From Planctomycetota bacterium (GTDB lineage: Bacteria > Planctomycetota > Phycisphaerae > Sedimentisphaerales > Anaerobacaceae), in NCBI GenBank assembly GCA_025459125.1, contig JALORE010000001.1, positions 1-64,000 on the forward strand: a DNA stretch of 64,000 bases, in the 5' to 3' direction. Positions within the stretch are counted from its first letter, which is position 1; each line of letters opens with the position of its first letter. The notes under the pieces were generated by a model. It saw only the letters and a program-made list of their open reading frames with translations. It was not told where the DNA came from and did not search any database. The position numbers and the translations under genes are program-made. Of the stretch, positions 42,386 to 48,427 are shown in pieces.

Positions 42386-42612
42386 CGCAGGCTCCTGGCA
42401 ATCTCCTGGATCAGCTCCTCCATCCGCGACAGCACCACCTCGGTCTTGGTCGCGGCCTCCGTCTGCCCCACCGCCAGTCCGATCACCGTGTCCTGTAGCT
42501 TGGCCGTCTCTCGGCGTTCAAGCCAGTAGAGAACAACCATGATCGCCGCCACCAAATACCCGCCGCCGGTGGCGATCATCTTGCCGAGCAACGTCGAGAA
42601 AATGCCATCCAC
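42382..42612 (-). CDS. One-TM membrane protein, holin-like (76 aa)
   Basis: 76 aa with one hydrophobic segment (GGYLVAAIMVVLYWL, about residues 17-31), then a charged amphipathic helix (TEVVLSRMEELIQEIARSL). Size, topology and place between endolysin and terminase suggest a class III-type holin or a lysis regulator. It overlaps the MshEN-like gene by four bases. Confidence 0.6.
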   Translation of the reverse strand: MDGIFSTLLGKMIATGGGYLVAAIMVVLYWLERRETAKLQDTVIGLAVGQTEAATKTEVVLSRMEELIQEIARSLR

Positions 42613-42642
42613 GGAGCACCTCGGGATAGAAATCAGGGGGGC

Positions 42643-43233
42643 CTACGTCTGCCAGCGCCCCAACCACTCAATTGCCACCTTCGCCGCCTCGGACTCGACG
42701 TACCCCTGTATCACAAGCCCGGCCCGCAGCGCCATGGTCGCCGCAGCCTGGCAGATGTCCGCTTCCGAACAGGCGTAGCTCTTGAGCGACCTGGCCCGGG
42801 ACAAAGCGAAGTCGTAGGGGTTGAACTTGCCGTTGGACATCCACCACTCGATCTCCATGTCCGAGCCATAGGCTTCAGCCTCGTATCCGGCGCGGTGGGA
42901 GCTCGAAGCCAGGTAGCGCGTGTCGTAGACCACCCATCCCTCGCGGTCGCCCTGCACCACATGCGTGTGCTCGTGGACCGCCACCCGGAGTTGTTCTGGC
43001 AACGTCCAGATCGGCGTCGCCTGGCCGACCGAGAACGGGGTGTAGATGGTCCTGCCGACGGTCGTGACAAAGCGCTCCATGAACTGGTCGCGCTCCTGGA
43101 TGTCCAGCGTGTCCAGCAGGGCCGCCGCCGCGCGCATCATTTCGGACGTGTTCTTGGGAGAGACTTGACTCCCAAAGCGCTGCTGCATATGCCCCCACAG
43201 GCCCGTAACCATCTGTGAGCCGATCTCGATCAT
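42643..43233 (-). CDS. Putative HExxH zinc metalloprotease (196 aa)
   Basis: ATG 43233 forms ATGA with the stop of the Cys-rich gene and is preferred over the longer track start. The core is VAVHEHTHVVQG (HExxH) followed about 25 residues later by GYEAEAYGSDMEIEWW, whose Glu may be the third zinc ligand as in gluzincins. C-terminal helices contain three Cys/Trp clusters. No signal peptide. In a lysis cassette it may cut envelope or host proteins, or mature virion parts; substrate unknown. Confidence 0.7.
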   Translation of the reverse strand: MIEIGSQMVTGLWGHMQQRFGSQVSPKNTSEMMRAAAALLDTLDIQERDQFMERFVTTVGRTIYTPFSVGQATPIWTLPEQLRVAVHEHTHVVQGDREGWVVYDTRYLASSSHRAGYEAEAYGSDMEIEWWMSNGKFNPYDFALSRARSLKSYACSEADICQAAATMALRAGLVIQGYVESEAAKVAIEWLGRWQT

Positions 43234-43460
43234 TTTCCGCTCACACACCGACAACCGGCGTCGGTCTCACCGCACGACCATCGGACGGGCACGGCATCCC
43301 TGGCGGGACGGACCTTGGAACAATCCATGGCCCGCTGCCACTTGCTGTTTGAGCCGCACAGCTCAAGAACGCTGCCGTTGCATCGGGTGGAATTGGGCAT
43401 CTGACACGGGGCCCCGCAGGCGGCTCCGAGGAGGGCCATGGCCACTGTCACCACCTTCAT
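43230..43460 (-). CDS. Secreted Cys-rich small protein, possible lipoprotein (76 aa)
   Basis: From ATG 43460: MKVVTVAMALLGAACGAPC. The hydrophobic N-terminus ending at Cys15 resembles a signal or lipoprotein peptide, although the LGAAC lipobox is imperfect. The mature part has eight further Cys in patterns such as TRCNGSVLELCGSNSKWQRA then MDCSK, resembling Cys-rich repeats of secreted proteins in Myxococcota. Could be a spanin-like outer lipoprotein or a morphotype/exclusion factor. Coupled by ATGA on both sides. Confidence 0.6.
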   Translation of the reverse strand: MKVVTVAMALLGAACGAPCQMPNSTRCNGSVLELCGSNSKWQRAMDCSKVRPARDAVPVRWSCGETDAGCRCVSGK

Positions 43461-43693
43461 TTGACGAGATCCTTCTGCGCGAGCTCCCAGGCCACGCGCA
43501 ACGGGCAGTCGGGCGGACAGCGCAGGATCGACTGGGCAATCCATCCCATGGCCTGGGCCATCTGGCTGTAGGAAGTCTGGAGCGCGGAGGTATTGGCTTC
43601 GACCCCACGCAGACGCCTTTCTATCCGATGCAGCGCCGCCGTTACCGGGTCCTGCGATTCTTCCAGCTGCGGCAATTCTTCCGAGGGTGTCAT
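43457..43693 (-). CDS. Small coiled-coil protein in lysis cassette (78 aa)
   Basis: 78 aa: TAALHRIERRLRGVEANTSALQ forms an amphipathic coil, followed by MAQAMGWIAQSILRCPPDCPL. No signal peptide, one weakly hydrophobic patch. It lies between endolysin and the Cys-rich secreted protein. Could be a lysis regulator; no family recognised. Confidence 0.55.
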   Translation of the reverse strand: MTPSEELPQLEESQDPVTAALHRIERRLRGVEANTSALQTSYSQMAQAMGWIAQSILRCPPDCPLRVAWELAQKDLVK

Positions 43694-43703
43694 GCTTCCC
43701 AGA

Positions 43704-44357
43704 TTAGCCGCCGAAAGCCGCTGTTACAACCCTCTCCAGAAAGGTCAGCCATTTGGCAGAGTCCATCGCACGAATGGTCTTCTCTGAGGGCGAAAAGATC
43801 ACGTCCGTGAGCGCTCTCCGGGTGGCCGGGCCGAGGTCTCCATCGATGCCGCCCGGCAGCGCATGCCCGAACACGTAGCTCAGAGCCGCCTGCATGAACA
43901 GCGTGCGAGACCGAGAGCCATAGGCCCAGTCGGTCGCAGTGCCGTCGTCGCAATGCCAGTGATCCTCGTGAGCTTGGTTGTACCAGAAATTGAGCACCAT
44001 CCCCAGGTGCATGCGCAGCACGGCCTCGACCCCAAGATACCGGCGAGCGTCAAACGGGGCATTGCGCGTGATCAACGGTGGCTGGTCCTTCCACCAGATT
44101 GCGTCAATGTCGATGGCGCGACCCTCGCCGTGGCGCCCGGCCTTCTCGACATAGCAGCCGCCGGACACCAGGCACTCGGGCGCGCCCAGCTGCGACCGCT
44201 TCCACAGGTCGAGCAAGCACCGTTCGAGCGTGGCGTGGAAGTTCTGCTCCAGCCTCACGGTGCGAGGGCCCTTGCCCTGCGTCCCGTAGGGCGCCACCGG
44301 CTGCCTGGCGTAGTGAATCGGGACTCCCGCGATGTGGTCAAACGATACGAGCACCAT
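43704..44357 (-). CDS. Endolysin: M15-type peptidase with C-terminal peptidoglycan-binding domain
   Basis: 217 aa. ATG 44357 is used; the longer track ORF is a shadow. Zinc ligands fit the M15/extensin-like family: GRHGEGRAIDIDAIWW (His...Asp) and HEDHWHC (catalytic acid and His). The C-terminal part PGGIDGDLGPATRRALTDVI is a standard peptidoglycan-binding motif. It should cleave D-amino-acid peptide links in the host wall. No signal peptide, so a holin is needed; a holin-like gene lies 1 kb downstream. Confidence 0.82.
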   Translation of the reverse strand: MVLVSFDHIAGVPIHYARQPVAPYGTQGKGPRTVRLEQNFHATLERCLLDLWKRSQLGAPECLVSGGCYVEKAGRHGEGRAIDIDAIWWKDQPPLITRNAPFDARRYLGVEAVLRMHLGMVLNFWYNQAHEDHWHCDDGTATDWAYGSRSRTLFMQAALSYVFGHALPGGIDGDLGPATRRALTDVIFSPSEKTIRAMDSAKWLTFLERVVTAAFGG

Positions 44358-44389
44358 GGGCCGGCCTCCATCGGCTGATGGCGACCAGA

Positions 44390-44773
44390 TTAGCTGCTGC
44401 CGTAGTAATCCGCCAGCCCCTGGGCTCGGGCCTGGCGCGCGAGGCTTTCTGCCCCGAGCTCGCCGTGGATGGAAACCGAGAACGACACGCGCCCCCCGGG
44501 CCAGGCCGCAACCCACACCGTGGCTCTCCCGCGACGCTCGACTCGCCAGACGCCGCCGAGGTCTGCGGGGTCGGCCTGAACCACAGCCTCTGTCCGGGGC
44601 TTCCCCAAGTCGGCCTCCGTCTGGTCGCGCCAGGCGACGGACGCGTCCAACGCCTTGCGCTTCCCGCCGTGCAGCCGGTCGGAGAACAGCTTGGAGTGGG
44701 TGCGTCCTCGCCAGCGCACCCGGACGAACCAGCCGCGGTTGCGGCCGTAGTCAAAGCGGCTAATCGACTTCAT
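44390..44773 (-). CDS. AP2-like DNA-binding protein (127 aa)
   Basis: ATG 44773 starts MKSISRFDYGRNRGWFVRVRWRG, continuing HSKLFSDRLHGGKRKALDASVAWRD. This is the AP2/ERF-type three-strand-plus-helix pattern (GW-V-V, K-F-D, GGKR-AL--A--WRD) found in phage homing and regulatory proteins. The C-terminal half (VWRVERRGRATVWVAAWPGG) looks like a second degenerate unit. It overlaps the zinc protein by 14 bases. Likely binds DNA; target unknown. Confidence 0.65.
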   Translation of the reverse strand: MKSISRFDYGRNRGWFVRVRWRGRTHSKLFSDRLHGGKRKALDASVAWRDQTEADLGKPRTEAVVQADPADLGGVWRVERRGRATVWVAAWPGGRVSFSVSIHGELGAESLARQARAQGLADYYGSS

Positions 44774-44957
44774 CCCGGTCCCGATCTTCCTCGCCCCAGC
44801 ACGGACATCCTCGGCAGTGGTGTTCGTCGCAGACAACGCACCTTTGCCACCGGCCCCAGGCCCCGCAGCCAGGGCAGGGAGTACAGCACATGCCGTCGTC
44901 GGGCGCGTAGGTTTGGCCACAGCCGGGGCACCGGGCGGTGTAGCTGAAGTCGCTCAT
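44760..44957 (-). CDS. Multi-zinc-ribbon protein (65 aa)
   Basis: 65 aa with eleven Cys: CPGCGQTY, CCTPCPGCGAW, CVVCDEHHCRGCPC. Two or three interleaved zinc ribbons are likely, with an acidic end (GEEDRDRDEVD). ATG is coupled to the stop of the 66-aa gene. Unknown partner; small zinc proteins of this sort cluster in the early part of this genome. Confidence 0.6.
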   Translation of the reverse strand: MSDFSYTARCPGCGQTYAPDDGMCCTPCPGCGAWGRWQRCVVCDEHHCRGCPCWGEEDRDRDEVD

Positions 44958-45154
44958 GGCCGCTCGCCGAACGCCAGATCCAGCGCCGACGCCAGGGAGT
45001 CAGCGCGCCATTCCTCGCCATCCATCCGTGCCACATGGGCCTCGCCGTTGGCACCAAGAGAGAAGCTACCCAGCAGGCGCTTGGTGCGCTCCTCGCGAAT
45101 GACACCGAACGTCTCACTCCGATCCCAGGACTCGACCACCAACTGGGTCCTCAT
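44954..45154 (-). CDS. Small protein of unknown function (66 aa)
   Basis: 66 aa: QLVVESWDRSETFGVIREER then RLLGSFSLGANGEAHVARM and a final helix. A compact beta-alpha fold is likely. It overlaps both neighbours by four bases, inside a run of small regulatory genes. No family recognised. Confidence 0.55.
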   Translation of the reverse strand: MRTQLVVESWDRSETFGVIREERTKRLLGSFSLGANGEAHVARMDGEEWRADSLASALDLAFGERP

Positions 45155-45426
45155 GTTTCCTCCATGCTCCAGCCCTTGCGGTTCAGAGCCCGCTCGACCC
45201 GCTCAAGCTCCTCGATCTGGGCGTGCTGCTCGGGGGAGATCACGAAGCCCGCGTGGACCACGGTTCCAACGTAGTCCGGGCGATGCAGCTGATCGTCCAG
45301 CCGCACGCTGTAGGCGGCCACGTCCAAGTACGTCGGGCTGAGCATCCTGCGGTAGTTGACTGTCGCCGCGCGCCAGCGGTCACCGACGTAGGCAAATACC
45401 CTGTCTCCCGTATTGAACCCGCTCAC
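45151..45426 (-). CDS. Small SH3/Tudor-like barrel protein (91 aa)
   Basis: 91 aa from a GTG preceded by GGAGGGG. The N-terminus GFNTGDRVFAYVGDRWRAAT followed by YSVRLDDQLHRPDYVGTVV is typical of SH3-like/Tudor barrels (G-D-V, W--A-V, V-F-D). A C-terminal helix follows (AQIEELERVERALNRKGW). Possibly binds nucleic acid or modified peptides. Inference from pattern. Confidence 0.55.
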   Translation of the reverse strand: MSGFNTGDRVFAYVGDRWRAATVNYRRMLSPTYLDVAAYSVRLDDQLHRPDYVGTVVHAGFVISPEQHAQIEELERVERALNRKGWSMEET

Positions 45427-45486
45427 AGTCCCCTCCTATGGACGCCCGCCGTAGAGCTTGAGCATTTCCTGTGGCTTTGTCATGCG

Positions 45487-46587
45487 TCACTTCTCGGGCT
45501 GCGGATCCCAGTATTCGACCAACTCGAATTTGATCAACTCCGATTGTCCGGTCTGTCGACCAGCCGCGGGGGAGAAAGAACTCCGCGCCATACGCAAGCA
45601 CCTGCGTAGCCACCGCTCCAATTCCGCGGGGGTCATGAAGTTCACGGTCGGAGCGCTAAAGACAAATGGGATCTCAGTGCCGGGCGGAAGCGTCTCGAAC
45701 CACTTGAGACCAAACCCACCTGACCTGGTGCCCGCTCCATTCTTGGGGCTACCAGCGATCTGCACTGCAGGCCGGTGCTGCATGACCACCTTGACAGGCG
45801 GCAGCAGCTCGGTCGGCTCGACATAGAACAAGTTGGTCATCCAGGGGTTGCACTTGAGAATCTTGTCGCGCGATCCATAGTGGGCTGAGTTGAGATGCCA
45901 CTCCAGAAAGCCGGTGAAGTTCCTCGACCCGATCATGATCCCGCCGTTTGGCCCGCGGTCAAAGCACAGGGGATAGTCGGCGGGATCCCAGTCGCTGGCA
46001 TCGAAGGTCTTGTTGAACTTGGATTCCTTGATCTGCTCGATCAATCCGGCCGAATACGGATATCCGCCACGGATCTCGCTGATGAGCTTGACTGTGATTC
46101 TGAACGTGGCCCAGTTGTCCGGGTGGCTAATCTCCTTCCCCGTGTCTCGACCGCCAGGCTGGGCCTCCAGGGCGTATGCCAAGGCCATGCCCGCCGGATC
46201 CTCCTTCAGGCGCGCCAGGAGTTTGTCCACCTGCGCAATCTCCAGAGAACAGTTGTACTGCAGCTTCTTCGTCGAGTAGACACGATCCTTGCCCTCTCTG
46301 TTTGCGGCCAGAAAGTCTTTCTTACGGAGCGCCTCCAGAACCCGGCTCATCGTCCCCGGGTGAACCACGCTGTTGAGCTGGTCCTTAATCATCTGCACGA
46401 TCTCGATGCAGGTCTGCGCCCCGCGAGCCTGCACACCATAGAGGCCGAGCAGCCAGAGCTGCTCCCAGTTGTCCTTGGTGAAGCGCCGACCCTCAAGTTC
46501 TTCGACTGTCTTGGCGCTCTCGCCATTGCCCTTTGTCGGGATCTTTGGCGGCGCCTCCTGTTTCTCGGTTTCCTTCTGGATTCGCAT
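45487..46587 (-). CDS. Winged-helix N-terminal protein with unknown C-terminal domain (366 aa)
   Basis: ATG 46587 is preceded by AAGGAGAGCGGGAGA, a leader shared with other genes. Residues ~40-110 form a winged helix (WLLGLYGVQARGAQTCIEIV, SRVLEALRKKDFL, VYST). The C-terminal ~170 residues are alpha-beta, with GGIMIGSRNFTGFLEWHL, WFETLPPGTEIPFVF and LIKFELVEYW. The LPPGTE...strand order faintly recalls RAMP/Cas7-like folds, but the Gly-rich loop is not clear. It is the first gene after a long purine-biased leader. Function unknown. Confidence 0.6.
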   Translation of the reverse strand: MRIQKETEKQEAPPKIPTKGNGESAKTVEELEGRRFTKDNWEQLWLLGLYGVQARGAQTCIEIVQMIKDQLNSVVHPGTMSRVLEALRKKDFLAANREGKDRVYSTKKLQYNCSLEIAQVDKLLARLKEDPAGMALAYALEAQPGGRDTGKEISHPDNWATFRITVKLISEIRGGYPYSAGLIEQIKESKFNKTFDASDWDPADYPLCFDRGPNGGIMIGSRNFTGFLEWHLNSAHYGSRDKILKCNPWMTNLFYVEPTELLPPVKVVMQHRPAVQIAGSPKNGAGTRSGGFGLKWFETLPPGTEIPFVFSAPTVNFMTPAELERWLRRCLRMARSSFSPAAGRQTGQSELIKFELVEYWDPQPEK

Positions 46588-46894
46588 TCTCCCGCTCTCC
46601 TTTTGTGCCCGCTTCAAAAAGCGAACACCTCATTCAGTCACTCAACCCTTCGCGCGTGCTTGCTTGCCTCCACACAGCCCTACCGCCTATCGGACCAACG
46701 GACGAGCTATCCGTCCTGCCCGCCTTCTCTCGTGCCGCCCGACCTGCAGCCAGCCGTACCTCCGTTGCCCCTCGCCTTCCAACCATCCCTTCCGACCATC
46801 GTCCCATCATCCATCCCTCCGTCCCTCAGATCGCCCCATCCTCCTCGGCCTCGCGCCTTCTTCCTACCGCCCCGTCCCTCCAGCCATTGTCACG
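46588..46894 (-). other. 307-bp noncoding purine-biased stretch
   Basis: No supported gene. The minus strand is dominated by GGA, GGG and GGATGG-like runs (the plus strand by CCATCC/CCTCC), with little coding signal in any frame; the plus-strand ORF across it is low complexity. Near its 3' end is GCTTTTTGAAGC, a small dyad. It may be a long leader of the 366-aa gene or a transcription or replication control region. I cannot name a promoter with confidence. Confidence 0.5.
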
Positions 46895-47107
46895 TCATCG
46901 AATCTGCCCCTTCGCTCGGGCCAGTTCCCACAACCCAAGCAGAGCGCCCGGGCCGTTGCCCTCTTCATCGGCCGAGATGCCCAGCACCAGCGCGCTGTCG
47001 TCTGGCATGTGGAGTTCAACCCACGGCATGTCGTCATCTAACCCAACGTCCACGATTTTCGCTCCGACGAGAAGCCGAAGCGCCTTCAACAGCGATTTCT
47101 GGTTCAT
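46895..47107 (-). CDS. Small protein of unknown function (70 aa)
   Basis: 70 aa: MNQKSLLKALRLLVGAKIVD followed by DDDMPWVELHMPDDSALVLG and helix LLGLWELARAKGQIR. ATG 47107 overlaps the upstream stop as ATGA, which supports this frame over the longer track ORF. Compact beta-alpha; no family recognised. Confidence 0.55.
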   Translation of the reverse strand: MNQKSLLKALRLLVGAKIVDVGLDDDMPWVELHMPDDSALVLGISADEEGNGPGALLGLWELARAKGQIR

Positions 47108-47394
47108 GCCTGCCACCCGTGCCCGCAGTCGCAGATCATCGCCGATGCCGGACTCGTGCGCCCGCACTTGGGGCAGTCCTTGGCCCTCGGGGGGTTCACT
47201 GCCGGCCGTGACACCCACTCCCTCATCTGCACCATCCGCTCGAACGCCGCCAGCATCGCCGCGGTGTTCTTGGCGGTCCTGCGCGTGTGGATCCAGATGA
47301 AGATCGGGGACAAGAACAGAACCACCATCAGCACCGCCCACAGAACCTTCAGACCGACAAGCGCCGACAGAAACGGACCGATCATGGTGTCCAT
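47104..47394 (-). CDS. Membrane protein with C-terminal zinc ribbon (96 aa)
   Basis: 96 aa. A long hydrophobic N-terminus (FLSALVGLKVLWAVLMVVLFL then SPIFIWI) gives one or two membrane spans. A helix follows, then DCPKCGRTSPASAMICDCGHGW, a Cys4 zinc ribbon. Anchored zinc ribbons could recruit host factors to the membrane. Start shares a base with the upstream stop (TGATG). Confidence 0.6.
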   Translation of the reverse strand: MDTMIGPFLSALVGLKVLWAVLMVVLFLSPIFIWIHTRRTAKNTAAMLAAFERMVQMREWVSRPAVNPPRAKDCPKCGRTSPASAMICDCGHGWQA

Positions 47395-47660
47395 CAGCAG
47401 CCCCCCTTCACCGCGCCCTGCACGCGGTACACCAGCTTGCCCGACATCCTGGGGGCCCTGGCCCGGGCGAGCTTGAATCGCAGGTCATCGGCGGTGTCCC
47501 CGTGCTCGTAGTCTGCCGACGGGAAACTCTCGACCACCACCCCCTGGCGATGAGCAGGGGCCAACACGGAATCCCAGGTACCTTGGCTGTGGTCGAACAC
47601 CTCCTGTTCGTCCTGAAGCGCGTGGACAACATCGTACCGGTGAAACACGCAGTTGCACAT
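47394..47660 (-). CDS. Small protein of unknown function (88 aa)
   Basis: 88 aa beginning MCNCVFHRYDVVHALQDEQE, with SD AAGGAGA five bases before the ATG. Acidic middle (SADYEHGDTADDL), basic end. No family recognised. It is the second gene behind the promoter near 48.0 kb. Confidence 0.55.
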   Translation of the reverse strand: MCNCVFHRYDVVHALQDEQEVFDHSQGTWDSVLAPAHRQGVVVESFPSADYEHGDTADDLRFKLARARAPRMSGKLVYRVQGAVKGGC

Positions 47661-47705
47661 GCTGGTCTCCTTTGCGCCCGAAGGCGCGGGTTGTTCAGAT
47701 GGCGG

Positions 47706-47948
47706 TCAGTCTTCCGGGCCGACGCGCCTGTAGATCTTGTACTCCCGACCGCTCTCGTGGTCGCGGATGGTAAGGCGGTCCATCAACTGCCGCGCGACCA
47801 GGCCCTTGATCAGGCGCCGCACCCGGCTCACGGGCAACGCAGTCCAGGCCGCCAGTTCCGCGGGGGTCTCGCCAAAGAGAGCGCAGCCGAGCAGGCGCGC
47901 CTCGTCTTCCGTGACCTGCTGGGGACCATTCCAGGTCTGAACGATCAT
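47706..47948 (-). CDS. Small winged-helix regulator-like protein (80 aa)
   Basis: ATG 47948 has a near-perfect GAAGGAGA site, so the longer track ORF is not used. Sequence: MIVQTWNGPQQVTEDEARLL then TPAELAAWTALPVSRVRRLIKGLVARQLMDRL and a wing RDHESGREYKIYRRV. This is a winged helix-turn-helix DNA-binding fold. It is the first gene after a terminator and a sigma70-like promoter, so it may control this small operon. Confidence 0.65.
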   Translation of the reverse strand: MIVQTWNGPQQVTEDEARLLGCALFGETPAELAAWTALPVSRVRRLIKGLVARQLMDRLTIRDHESGREYKIYRRVGPED

Positions 47949-47957
47949 CCGGTCTCC

Positions 47958-47988
47958 TTCTGCCCGAAGGCTCTCGAACCCGAAGGTT
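47958..47988 (-). other. Two UUCG-type hairpins in the leader of the 80-aa regulator
   Basis: On the minus strand the leader reads AGAACC-TTCG-GGTTC then GAGCC-TTCG-GGC, two short stems capped by the very stable UUCG tetraloop, between the -10 box and the ribosome site. They may protect the mRNA or modulate translation. Confidence 0.4.
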
Positions 47989-47997
47989 CTACTCAAG

Positions 47998-48025
47998 AGT
48001 ATAACCAAGCACTGGCGCCGGTCAA
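47998..48025 (-). promoter_or_regulatory. Sigma70-like promoter
   Basis: Minus strand: -35 TTGACC (48025-48020), 16-bp spacer, -10 TATACT (48003-47998). It lies immediately downstream of an intrinsic terminator and drives the 80-aa regulator and following genes. Confidence 0.7.
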
Positions 48026-48038
48026 GGGGGGGGTGATG

Positions 48039-48082
48039 AAAAAAAGCCCGGACGCGCGAAGGAGAGAAGGACGCGGCCGGGC
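48039..48082 (-). terminator. Rho-independent terminator
   Basis: On the minus strand GCCCGGCCGCG ... CGCGTCCGGGC forms a long GC stem around a pyrimidine-rich loop, directly followed by seven T. It ends transcription from the 71-aa gene and upstream genes. Confidence 0.85.
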
Positions 48083-48123
48083 GAAGGAAGGCTACTTAGA
48101 GTAGGCCGATCCGGGATTGCCGG

Positions 48124-48339
48124 TCAACCCCGGCGGGCGGCTTTGCCGTCGGCGGTGAGAAGGTATCGGGTATCCCCGGCCTTGGTCGACTCGGCGTCCA
48201 GGAATCCTTTGCCCTTCAGGCTGATCATCGATCTGGCTATCGGGCCCGGGCGACTGCCGAGCTTCTCGGCCATGGTCTTGGCCGTGGCGCCAGCGCCGAT
48301 GCTGGTCAGAATGTCCTTCTGGGTCTTGCTCAGTCGCAT
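48124..48339 (-). CDS. Small MarR/winged-helix-like protein (71 aa)
   Basis: 71 aa: MRLSKTQKDILTSIGAGATA, KTMAEKLGSRPGPIARSMISLKGKGF and a wing TKAGDTRYLLTADGKAA. Classic winged helix of the small phage/host regulator type. SD GGGGAGC. It lies just upstream of the terminator at 48.05 kb, ending a transcription unit. Confidence 0.65.
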   Translation of the reverse strand: MRLSKTQKDILTSIGAGATAKTMAEKLGSRPGPIARSMISLKGKGFLDAESTKAGDTRYLLTADGKAARRG

Positions 48340-48367
48340 GATGCTCCCCGTTTCTTCAGTGGTGGTT

Positions 48368-48384
48368 GGCGGGCAATGCCCGCC
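48368..48384 (-). other. Perfect GC palindrome between the ParB-methyltransferase and the 71-aa regulator
   Basis: GGCGGGC and GCCCGCC flank a three-base loop (AAT). No U-run follows on the minus strand, so an operator or mRNA hairpin is more likely than a terminator. A possible weak -35 (TTGACG at 48431-48426) lies upstream. Confidence 0.4.
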
Positions 48385-48427
48385 CGGTAGATCCAGATCA
48401 AATACAAATCAGATCCTGATCGCAACG

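Noticed and set aside
45427-45486. 15-codon ORF MTKPQEMLKLYGGRP between two genes
   Set aside because: Too short to support as a gene, although it sits between the 366-aa gene's stop and a GGAGGGG site; could be a leader peptide.
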